Below, one piece after another: positions 1 through 9,535 of a stretch of DNA of 64,000 nucleotides. The notes beneath the pieces were generated by a model. It did no database searches, had not been told where the DNA came from, and worked only from the letters and a program-made list of their open reading frames with translations. The stretch is from Paracyclopina nana (Eukaryota > Arthropoda > Copepoda > Cyclopoida > Cyclopettidae). The position numbers and the translations under genes are program-made. How positions within the stretch are numbered: position 1 is the stretch's first letter; every line of letters starts with the position of its first letter. The stretch lies in assembly GCA_019096065.1 (NCBI GenBank), contig JAGUCH010000003.1, positions 9,052,001 through 9,116,000 of the forward strand, read 5' to 3'.

Positions 1-460
1 GGTCCCTTGCCAAGTCAACGTTTATACTCAATTTTAGATAGATTGATTACCCTTAAATGGCGACTGATTTACAGGCAAAAGAAGCCGTTTAAAATTTTAT
101 TCTAACGAATTAATCTGGAATAGAAGGCTCATTCAACGCGACAAGTAACCTGAAATCGAGGAAGCTAAAGACGCAGAATCCGACCACATCGGGTCGAAAA
201 GAGACACCAAAAATGATCTTTTTGGGCACTTGATCATAAAAAATCATTATAAAAAACATACAATCAAAACTAATCTTTTTAAATTTTATCAGAAAGAAAA
301 GAATTGTTTCTGATTTTTTCTCCAAGTTTTTTCATTCTAGCATACAAGTAAAGCATAAATAATGCAATAAAAAAAATAATGCCTAATTTATTGATATTCT
401 TTACGAAGGCACAAGACAAAAAGTACAGGAAATCAAAATTATGGATTTTTTCAACAACTT
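1..460. other. Gene-free 3' flank of the BRD8-like gene
   Basis: AT-rich sequence with no convincing coding frame. It contains TTTATT at 387-392, which is AATAAA on the minus strand, 69 bp beyond the BRD8 stop codon and therefore a plausible poly(A) signal for that gene. Nothing else is recognised. Confidence 0.5.
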
Positions 461-2561
461 TTAACGTTTTTTCCTTTTGTTGCTGTTTGAAATATCATCA
501 TTAGCGAAGCGTTTTCTTCTATCGTCAGGTGTTGAAGTGCCACTGTGAGAAGAATCGCGCTTTTCCCTGCTTTTAGAAGTTGACCTAGCAACTAGAGGAC
601 TTTTCAAGGATTGTGATAGGTTTTGAAACTCTTCTACAAGACTCACACTCTCCCGGTACAAATTCATGGCATTTTCATAGTCCTGAAATTAGAGCAAAAG
701 TAAGAGAATATAGCTAATTCATGTTCTATTTGGTTACCTCGCTGTCCGAGCTATGAGTCATGACTATGTTAAGAAACATGTGATGCAAAGCAAGCTGGAA
801 TTCTAGGCCAGAGCCAATGAGGTTAGACTCTAACTTCTTTTTGATATGCGTCAAGTTCACCTCCTTGAGAATGACGGAGCTTCCTCCTTGCAGGAGAGGG
901 AACACGCTTTCAGATAGTTTATGAGTTCGAAGCTCCAAAACGACGCTTAGAGCACTTTTCTTCCAATTCTCATCTTCATCTGGAATTGGGCTAGGCGGCG
1001 TCGAATCTGTGGCTTCGGCTAAGCCACGTACGGGCTTTTTCCGAGAGCTTCCTTTGGAATGCTGCTGCTGCTGTGGCTCGGTATCTGATTCGTCTCCCGA
1101 ACCCGCGGGAGAGCTTGAGCGCGATACGATTGTGGCACCACTGGCACGCCGTCCTCGGTTAGACTCCGTTTCTCTAATTCTACTGAGTCGCTTATTTTCA
1201 ACTGCAGACGCCGACTCGTCCGCTATTGCCGATTGCATTTCGAGAGTAGAATCACTCTTTTTACTGCGTCTTGTAGCTCTCAATGAAGTTATTGGCAAAG
1301 AATCCTCAGCTTCATCAGACCTTTCGCTCACTTTTTTGCTCCGTGTATCACGACGCGACCGCAGGGAAGCATCGTCTAAGTCATCTTCCTCGCTCACTTC
1401 GCTACTCTTTTTTATTGACTTCGTCTCTTTTTTCAAATCATCGTCAAGCGGTTCCATCTCTTTCTTAATAGACGCCTCCAAATTTTGATGCTCAATAACA
1501 GGGTCCTCCACCAAAACGGCAACTTCAGGGTGTGTGTCAAGACTTTTTTTAGCCTTTTCAGGCTCCTGCGGAGCTTCCAAAACATGTTCAGTGCTTTCTT
1601 CTTTGATAGCCTCTGGATTTGATTTCAATGGCTCCTCCAGCACTTTTTCGGGAGCGTTCTCGTCTTGGTCGGGCTCTTTGAGTAAGATTGGTTGGTCGTT
1701 GGATGGTAAAGCGTCGACAGCCTTGTTTTCCTCATGGACCAGATTCTCATTGGGCTCCATGGCTGGCTTAATGGGGGAGACTGTGGAAGCTGGTGGCTCG
1801 AGTGGGCTTTCATATTTGGCCTCTGTGGCAGGTACCTCTGGCTCTGGCGGCAGAACGGGATTAAGGGGACTGTCAAGGTCTGAAAAACTGCTTCGCTCGG
1901 ATTGGGTTGATGCTCTTCTGGCAGCGCCTGCTTGTTGGACTGCGGCCGCAGCGGCTCCTTTCAGTGGCAGCTTGAGTGAATGAGCCTTGAGTGCGGCGAG
2001 TATGGCTTGCTTTTTCGCTTCACGCTCGCCTAGCCATTTCTCATGGGCAGCCTTCTTTTGAGCTAGGTCAATGTCTTCCCGCTCGATAGCGGCCTCAATT
2101 TCGCGCAGCTGATCCTCCTTGATGCCTTCGTCACTGAGGAGCTTGCACTCTTCTTCCAGCTGCTTGAGTTCAAGCGCTTCAGTTTCGATCACCTTTCGTA
2201 ACTCTCGAATGCGTTCAGCCGTTAGCCTTCGCACGATTGCTTCGCCGGGCGTCTCCACAGACTCCACGGCCTTCTCACCTCGCTTCCGTCGAGGCGTCTC
2301 TACTTTGTTGAGAAGCAGGTTGTACTGGAGAGCGCAGTTCTTTTGCGAAAACCAATCCGCCGGCCTCCCGTCGTCTGAGAACGGCTTCATCTGACGCGAG
2401 ACCGAAACCCAGTTCTGGTCTCCGGAGCGCAGCACGGCGGAAGCTAGGCCCAACTGTTCCTTGAGGCTCCAAGTGTCGATGGCGGTCTGCTTGAGGAGCA
2501 GCCGTTGTTGAACACCACCACCCGCCAGACCTGGAGACGGACTGTTAGGCGAGCTCATCAT
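461..2561 (-). CDS. BRD8: BRD8-like bromodomain protein (NuA4/TIP60 acetyltransferase complex subunit)
   Basis: Two exons are read on the minus strand: 2561-738 and 682-461, with a 55-bp GT-AG intron. The N-terminus carries the BRD8 signature: a SANT-like block with SGDQNWVSVSR and DWFSQKNCALQY, then PRRKRGEK and a coiled region around LTAERIRELRKVIE. A long acidic, low-complexity middle follows (Glu/Lys/Ser rich, with a Gln run QQQQ). The C-terminus, WKKSALSVVLELRTHKLSES onward, is a divergent bromodomain that crosses the intron (SSDSE joined to DYENAMNLYRESV). The protein ends in a basic tail (KRKKR), a likely nuclear localisation signal. BRD8 is a subunit of the TIP60/NuA4 chromatin acetylation complex. 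I start at the MM doublet at 2561, because upstream in-frame sequence has no family similarity. It is divergent from the OXA1L pair. The acetyl-lysine-contacting Asn appears replaced (see findings). Confidence 0.88.
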
Positions 2562-3092
2562 TGTGAAGCTATCTAAATTATGTTTTCTTGGCGCTTTGGT
2601 GCTCACAGATCGACAAATGGAACCAGTCAAGAATGGAGTAGCTTCAAAAGCTCAGCTGACAAAGTTCTCTCATCATGTATTACCTGCTGCCATTATTTAT
2701 GTTTTCCTCTAGGAAGGCACTTCCCAAAAACCTCAGTTACAAGACTTTTCAAAAATCTTGGCGCCTTACTTTTGCTAGCGCGACTCTTGGTTGTTGACAA
2801 ACAGTCAATATTCGTCAATATGTCGTAGCGACTTTGAAAGTTCTCCTCCGCAGGCTAATGATAAGGGGATGAAATCATTCGATGCCCACACACTTATATC
2901 CAATTTGAGTGGGCCCAATAGTTCAAAGCGAAAGCGCGTGCAGAGCTTAGTTTAGGAATTGTTAAGCAGCAACAAGCCAACAACGTTGCCATTTGCTGAG
3001 AGCGCGAAAGTCGTCAATAGCCATTGAAAACCGCCACAAAGGAGCAGAATTCAAGCCAGCTTGTTTAGCCACCAAATTTGCTGGTGTTGATC
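2562..3092. promoter_or_regulatory. Shared upstream region of BRD8-like (-) and OXA1L-a (+)
   Basis: This 531-bp spacer lies between two divergent start codons and must hold both promoters and 5' UTRs. I see no clear TATA box and no other gene. Confidence 0.4.
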
Positions 3093-4200
3093 ATGTTGCT
3101 GCGGGCGCTATCGAAATGTCCCATTAAACCCCCCTCGGTCGTGGCCTATGGCAGAAGGCACATCACGTCTGAGCCGAGTTTCTGCAGCCAGGGACTGGGG
3201 CTAGCCAATCCATGGCCGCCAGGCCTCCTGCAGGCTGCCATGGAGCATCTGCACGTCGCGGTCGAACTGCCCTGGTGGGCCACCATCATTTCCAGTATGC
3301 GTTCTCGGTTTTTTCCTCTTGAGTGAAATGAGAGAGTTGTTTCCGTAGCCACAGTGGTGCTCCGCGTCTGCCTCCTTCCCGTGGTGATCAAGTCGCGGAA
3401 AGCGTTTGTCACGCAGGCCAACTTGGCGCCTCAGCTCCGAGCCTACCAGCAGAAGATGATGGACATGTCGTTGTCGGCGAGCGAAAGTGATGATTCTTTA
3501 TGCTATTACAACCTTTGGCACTTTTAAAAAAACTTCTCTGCCTGCAGGCGAAAAGGCCCGGCTGGAATACTTCGAGTTCATGACAGCCAACGGCGTTCAC
3601 CCTAAGACCACGCTCCTGCCGCTCCTGTGCAACGGGGCCGTCTTCGCCTCGATGTTTTTCGCCATCCGTGGCATGGCGAGTTTGCCGGTGGAGTCCCTGC
3701 AGACCGGGGGAACGTTTTGGTTCACCAACCTCGCAGCCTCCGATCCCTACTTCATTTTGCCGGTCGTCACCGCCACCAGCCTGCTGGTCCACCTCAAACT
3801 AGGCGGCGAAGGCATGAGTCTGGACGCCCTTCCGCCCTTCATGAGGAACATGATGTTCGCGCTCCCAGTCATCTCCATTCCACTCATGTGCTCATTCCCC
3901 GCAGTAAGTAGCGATGCGCGAACGCCATGCTAACGGATTCTAATCGCAGCTCTTAGGCGCTCAATCTCTACTGGATGACTTCCAACCTTGTCACAATTGC
4001 CCAGTCAAGGCTGCTGGCATTGGAGTCGATTCGCTCACGGCTGGGCATTCCCAAGGCCGTTCAACCTCAAGCGTAGGTACTCCTCCGAATGACCATTTCC
4101 CATCCTTTTTTGCAATATTTTCAGTGATGCCGGCGGCGAGAGCTACGATGACATTCGACGGAGGATCCAGACTGCCATGAAGCAACGCACCAAGCACTAG
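3093..4200 (+). CDS. OXA1L-like mitochondrial inner-membrane insertase, copy a
   Basis: Five exons are inferred: 3093-3294, 3349-3486, 3548-3903, 3957-4072 and 4125-4200, giving about 295 aa with all phases consistent. The order is a short Arg-containing presequence (RALSKCPIKPPSVVAYGRR), then ELPWWATIIS at the first core membrane helix, the TVVLRVCLLPVVIKSRK helix, a short matrix loop, then FASMFFAIRGMASLPVES, a loop with DPYFILPVV, and ALNLYWMTSN in the last helix. These are YidC/Oxa1/Alb3 family landmarks. Oxa1 inserts mitochondrially made and some imported proteins into the inner membrane. The matrix loop is shorter than in copy b (it runs straight to SASESEKARLEYFEFM), and the C-terminal tail is short and basic (RRRIQTAMKQRTKH), as in ribosome-binding Oxa1 tails. 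AATAAA lies at 4233-4238. It is tandem with copy b, 170 bp away. Confidence 0.85.
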
Positions 4201-4370
4201 CAGTATTTCAAATTTCGCGCCCTTTTCAAGAGAATAAAAAGATAAACAAAAGGCAATGATGGTGATTCGGCTCCTAACTTTGGTGAGAGACTAAGCCTGC
4301 TCGTAACGGCGATCGAGGTTGCTCATGTTTTCTTTATTGTTGGAAGCAGCGGGGACCCTGGCATGGCGTG

Positions 4371-5634
4371 ATGCTGCACCAAAGGCTGGGGCGCTGCAGC
4401 TTGTCCACTTCTTGCGCGCTTCGCCAGGCTGACGGGAAGCAGATCGTCCTCGACTTTTTGCCCGAGAAGCCCACTGCCGCGCATTCTACCAACCTCGAGG
4501 CCACGCTTCAGTTCATCGGCGATCCCCCCTTTGACCGGCTGGGCCTGGCCTCTTGGTGGCCCTCGGGCCGGTTTCAGTACCTGATGGAGCAAATTCACGT
4601 AGTGGCCGACTTGCCGTGGTGGGGTACGATCCTGTGCGGTAAGTTCGCCATAGCCTCCGTCCAGCCGCAGCGGCCTAACTTGTCGTTCCAACGTTGCAGT
4701 AACTGTGATGATGCGTTGCCTCACTTTCCCCCTCGTGATCAAGGCCCAGGAGAACGCAGCCCGGCTCAACAACAACATGCCCCAAGTACAGGCCCTGCAG
4801 GCGAAGCTGACTGATGCGCGAAGGCGGGGTGACATGTACGACTCGGCGCGATTCGGCTCTGAGCTGAGCGAGTACATGAAGAAACACAACATCAATCCTC
4901 TGAAAAACATGATTCCCATCCTCGTTCAAGCTCCCATCTTCATGTCCATGTTTTTCGCCCTGCGAGGCATGGCTAACCTTCCGGTGGAGTCCATGTGTCA
5001 CGGCGGCCTCCACTGGTTTCCAGATCTCACCGTGGCGGACCCCTACTACCTGCTGCCGCTCTTCACCGCCGCCTCCACATTCATGCAGCTGAAAATGGGC
5101 GCGGACGGCATGAACACCAACCAGGTGGGCCCCATTGTCAAAGGTGTCATGAAGTTTATGCCAGTGCCCATCTTCTTCATGACCATGAATTTCCCCGCGG
5201 TACGAATTAGCTGTATTTTTCTCATTGCATCATCAGAGTGTCACTTATGGCCGCTCACTTGCAGGCGATCACGTTCTACTGGGCCACAACGAATGCCATC
5301 TCAGTAGGTCAGGCCTATCTCATTCGCAGGGAGGCCGTTCGCAGCCGACTAGGCATCCCCAAGATGGTGCAGTGGCCCAAAGAGAAGCTCCCAGCTTCCC
5401 AGAAAGGCTTTAGAGAGTCCATTCGAGAATGTAGGTGGATGCTCGTGAGCACCCCAGGACTTGCTTATAATACCCTTCTCACCTATTCTAGCGGTTGACA
5501 ACTGGAAGGTACAGGCGGACATAGCCGATCGGCGGGCGTACGATGAGCAGGCGTTTCGCGATGCGGGCATGGGGAAGCCCACGAGAACGTACAAGTTTGA
5601 TCCCACGCAGACGTGGAAGCCCCCCAAGAAATAA
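4371..5634 (+). CDS. OXA1L: OXA1L-like mitochondrial inner-membrane insertase, copy b
   Basis: Four exons are inferred: 4371-4638, 4700-5199, 5265-5430 and 5492-5634 (about 358 aa). The core keeps the conserved DLPWWGTI, TFPLVIKAQENAARL, IPILVQAPIFMSMFFALRGM, NLPVES, DPYYLLPLF and ITFYWATTNA blocks of OXA1L, with a full matrix loop (LTDARRRGDMYDSARFGSEL). It looks closer to the canonical protein than copy a, so it is the likelier functional orthologue. Copies a and b share an intron directly after the FPA codons, which supports tandem duplication of one ancestral gene. I start at ATG 4371; an unrecognised upstream exon holding the mitochondrial presequence is possible. The stop codon lies inside the AATAAA at 5630-5635, and the convergent neighbour KCTD3/SHKBP1 ends 35 bp further on. 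Confidence 0.87.
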
Positions 5635-5635
5635 A
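5630..5635 (+). terminator. Poly(A) signal overlapping the OXA1L-b stop codon
   Basis: AATAAA contains the stop TAA at 5632-5634. With the opposite gene's stop codon at 5670-5672, almost no 3' UTR is left between the two convergent genes. Confidence 0.6.
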
Positions 5636-5669
5636 GGAATCGATATCTACTAAATATGATTTATGCATA

Positions 5670-7414
5670 TCACAGCTCAAGTTGTCTTGTCGTGTCAATC
5701 AGCCGTGCCATTTCGTGGCTTTCCAAGTTTCCAGCAGGCTGAATTTTCGACCCATGCTTCTTGAACATAACACTAGCGGTGGCAAGGTCCCACATATGGA
5801 CCTGGCCATTCTCATGGCCCGTGAACAAGGTGTTGGAGATACCCGAGGTGCTCCTGTAGGTCGAGTTGTCGCACTCGTGCTCCCAAAATGCAACGAACGG
5901 AGATCCGTCCAAAGCGTGAATTTCTGTCACTCTTTCGCCGTTCGACGCCTTCCTTAGCAGAATCTCGGACGGAGACAGCTTTTGAAAGAGCAATGCCTCG
6001 TCGTCGGGTCCGCTGCCGTTGGTCCGCATCTTGGGAATGCACCACTTCAGTTCGGTGGTGGCTGGCTGCTCGCTAGGATGCTGCAGCTTGTCGAGGTCCA
6101 TGAGCGAGAAGGAGGCCAACACGGTGGATCCGGGGTAGGTGGATATCATACCCCTGAACCTGGTTACGCTCCAGGTGCGGACGTGCTGGTTTGAGCATAT
6201 GGTGAGCAGGTTTTTTTCCGAAAGCAAAATATCCACGATGGGTGCAGTGTGGACGGTGTAGGTCTGATAGAGTTGCGGTCCTTGGCCCACAGTCTCCCTG
6301 CACGTACCAAAAACATTTGTTTCACTGAATGACGTACTTCACTGCTCGATGTTGGTTGTACTTACGGGTACTGAACGATGACGCGGACGAGTCCGATGGA
6401 CGTTCCATAGGCGATCTCGACCGAGTTGCCGTGCACGGAGCTCTTTGTCTTGGGCGGCAGAAAGACGGACAACGCTGTGATGGCTGCATTGGGGTGGCAT
6501 TCCCTAAATATCTCTGAGATGAGCAGATCGTTGTCCTTCATGCGCAGGGGGAATTTCTCCATGTCGATGTAGTGGATGGATCCGTTGTCCGAGCCGAAGA
6601 AGAGGAAGGACTCCCCGCCGACGTCGTAAGAGGTGATGGTGGTGGGCACTCGCTGCGACTGCCAGTGCTGAGCCCGCCACACCCCGATGTGGTTGCGCGA
6701 GAGCGCGATGAGCTCGTTGCCGACGAAGAAGAGGCCCGCGATGTCAGAGGGAAGGGCGTAGTGGCCGAACAAGAGCTCGTTGCCGCCAGTGTAGCCGATG
6801 ATGCTCACGACGTTGCCGTGGGAGACGGCTACAATTTTGCCTACCTCTTCTTGGTGGTGCTCGTGCTTGGCCGCCATGCGAGCGTTGATGGCGAGCCCCT
6901 GGATGGTGCCCTGGATCGGCGAGCTGGTGAACTCTTTGCGATATCCGACGGAGGAGGTGAGCTGGTAGGAGGCGAAGTAGGTCTCGAAGGCAACGACGAG
7001 CGTGCTTCCATGTGTCTTGATGTGTCGCACTCTCTGCACGGCCTTCGGCTCCGGGCCAATGGTGCCGCAGTAGAGGATGTTGCCACATGACTTGTCCTCC
7101 GCTTCGTGGCAGAGCGAAAGTTGTCTGGCCAGGGAGGCAAGGCCGTAGAACTTGGCCTCGTGGATGAGCGCGGACACTCGGCTGGCCTCGACCTCGTCGA
7201 CGAGCTGCTTGAGCTGCTGCGTCCGAAGGTAGTTGAGGATCAGCCTGAAGAGGCAAGGGTCGCGGTCGATAAAGTAGGCTCCGCTCTCGTCCACCTCCGA
7301 GGCGATTCGGCCCGACAGCAGGGACGAGAAGAATGTGTCGTCGAGCGTGAGCAGGGTCCGCCTCGAGGTCGAAAAGCGCTGTCCGCCTACGTTGAGGTGG
7401 ACGACGTCGCCCAT
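5670..7414 (-). CDS. SHKBP1: KCTD3/SHKBP1-like BTB plus WD40-like protein
   Basis: Two exons on the minus strand: 7414-6366 and 6297-5670, with a 68-bp intron; the join restores QYPETVGQGPQLYQTYTVH. The N-terminus is a T1/BTB domain of the potassium-channel-tetramerisation type (VVHLNVGGQRFSTSRRTL, then FIDRDPCLFRLILNYLRT), roughly residues 3-100. The rest is the beta-propeller region shared by KCTD3 and SHKBP1, with HVRTWSVTRFRGMISTYPGS and LFTGHENGQVHMWDL. KCTD3 is described as an accessory of HCN channels and SHKBP1 as a regulator of EGFR/CIN85 trafficking; which role applies here is unknown. An upstream in-frame extension exists, but MGDVVHLNVGG is the family-like start. Third codon positions are strongly G/C. 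It is convergent with OXA1L-b and divergent from AMPK beta. Confidence 0.88.
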
Positions 7415-7811
7415 ACTTTTTTGACACTTGCGGTGGAAGTAAACAAAGCAGCTGCCGCAGCTGCGGCAGCTCAAGGCGCTCGCGCGCTCGTCGCGTGACC
7501 GCTCATAATCAACGCTAATTTCTGAATTTTCAATTCCTTGTGTGAAGATAACAATGGAGTTAGTTAAGAGTTGTGGCCTGGGCGCCGCGGTCGCTCGCTC
7601 CACCGGCCCCCCGAAAAAGCCCACTCGCTCGCTCGCTCGTCGCTCCAGGCCGCTCCGGTGGACATGGGCTTAGGAGGCTAGGCTCGAAATCCAAGTCGAT
7701 CGAGTAAGGAAGTACATCTCCCCATGGCAAGCTCTATAAAGGTACTATTGAAAGTGTCGAAGTAATTTTTGCGGCGGACTTTGCATGTTGCTCTAGAAAT
7801 GGTTCGAAGGC
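7415..7811. promoter_or_regulatory. Shared upstream region of KCTD3/SHKBP1-like (-) and AMPK beta (+)
   Basis: A GC-rich 397-bp spacer between divergent start codons, containing CpG-rich runs of repeated CTCG. No further gene is seen. An AT-richer stretch near 7730-7775 could hold the AMPK beta core promoter, but no motif decides this. Confidence 0.4.
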
Positions 7812-9316
7812 ATGGGGCAGAACGAAAGCAAGAAGCTCAACTCGCCGAAGCAGGCCGAGGCTGTGCGGTCATCTACACCTACCCCTCCTTCCGTTGTGCA
7901 CCAGCATGACCAACGCCGTCGCAGCAGCCTCGATGCGAGCCCCGCAGACAAGAGTAAAGCTGGGATTTTGAGCAACTAGCCCGGCCGACTAGCTGGTTTC
8001 TTTGTTGCAGGTGAGGCCGGCGGCAAGAAAAGTGACAGCTTGAAGAGGAGGGATCAGAACAAGTCGCCGAGGTTTAGCCTGAAGAGGCTGCAGAGCTCCA
8101 GGCAGAACTCCACAGACCTCGGATTCCTTGAGTCTCTGGCCGGCGGTGGACGAAGGTCGAGGAGGACGAGTGCGGAGCAGGGGCCCATCAACCTCAAGTT
8201 GAAGCCGGAGCCCGAACTGTTGCCGGAAATCCCCTCGAGCGAGATCTACGTGCCGCACAGCGAGTCGAAGAAGGAAGAGAACAGCTTTCGCAGCAGGGCG
8301 TTGACCATTGGCAACGGTCAGATTCCTAGGCTTGTCAAACATGACAACGAAGCAGACTCCAACAATCCCTCCAAGGTCCTACAGGGGCTCGACCGTAGCA
8401 AAATCAAGGTGACAATAAAGCGTAGGCACAAGTCTATAATAACAGCCGGCCTCTGCAGGTGTCTGTGGTTTTACGCTACACGTGCCGAGCACCAGCCAAA
8501 AGCGTGCAGAGGGTTTACGTAGCCGGCTCCATGACCAATTGGAAGTCGCGCGAAATGGGGCGATGCAAGGGCGAAACGGATTTCAACCTCATTATCGACT
8601 GCTTCCCCGGCAAATACTTCTACAAGTTTCACGTCGATAATGAATGGTGTCTAGATGAGACCCAAGAGGTCGTCAGCTATATGCGGAAAAATAGCACTGG
8701 AGTGGGTAGCAAAGTCATCAGAGCTAACGTCATCACCGTCAAAGCCGAAGATAATTGTGTTTTTGAGGCACTCGCATGTGATAGCTTTGCAACCAGGTAT
8801 CGGTTTCGTACTAGAGTGCCAAAAGTGCCGCGGGTCCCTTTTATTAAATCTACCAAAAGAGTTTGCATCTACCTCACGCCGCGGACTTTCCTGAGTCGCA
8901 CAACCAGAACAGCTTTTCCTAATCTCAAGCAACTTCGAATTTTTTGATCCGGTTTTTATGGCTCACATGAGGATAAGTCAAAGTAAATTCGTGCGCTTTT
9001 TTGCAGAGGGTTGAATGAAAAATACAAGTCAGATAAGTTCTGGGGCCAACACAAGCCGAAAAACGACGACGAATTGGGTACAGCGGCTCACGGCTCGTCA
9101 TCTGGACCTCCGATCTTGCCACCCCATCTCTTGAACATTGGACTGAACAAAGAGTCTTCCGAAAAGCTCGACCCCGTCCTGCTGCCCGAGCCAACTTCTC
9201 ACGTGATGCTTAACCACTTGTACGCTCAGTCGATTCGTGATGGCATTCTCGTCATGGCGAGCACAGCAAGATACAAAAAAAAGTGTATCACAATTGTCTA
9301 CTATAAGCCCGCTTAA
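7812..9316 (+). CDS. PRKAB: AMP-activated protein kinase beta subunit
   Basis: Four exons are inferred: 7812-7953, 8011-8408, 8459-8796 and 9007-9316, all in phase. The protein starts MGQNESKK, a good N-myristoylation context (Gly2, Ser6). A long Arg/Ser-rich linker precedes the CBM48 glycogen-binding module (VYVAGSMTNWKSR, PGKYFYKFHVDNEWCLD). That module keeps the two Trp and the Lys that bind carbohydrate in mammalian AMPK beta. The C-terminal association domain is unmistakable (PPILPPHLLNIGLNK, LLPEPTSHVMLNHLYAQSI, ARYKKKCITIVYYKPA); it holds the alpha and gamma subunits. The complex senses energy by AMP/ADP binding on gamma. The poly(A) signal is at 9354-9359. The linker is longer than in vertebrate beta subunits, and the position of mammalian Ser108 reads Cys. 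Confidence 0.93.
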
Positions 9317-9535
9317 TCAGGCATTTGCGAATTATTACTATTTTTCACAGCAAAATAAAGACTCAAAAATGAGCTTTTTTACCTCATATGTGTATTATTC
9401 TATTGCACGAAAGAGACACTTTTGATTCAACAAAGTGGATGGTAGACTAGAGGTTAAAAAATGGTTGATCAGCGAAGAAGAAGAAAACGAGCACAAAAAA
9501 TCAACAAAGAAAAACAAAAGAACAGAGTCAAACCT

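Noticed and set aside
1009..1983. Plus-strand open frames of about 150 codons opposite BRD8
   Set aside because: Ser/Leu-rich antisense shadows of the acidic, Ser-rich BRD8 linker.
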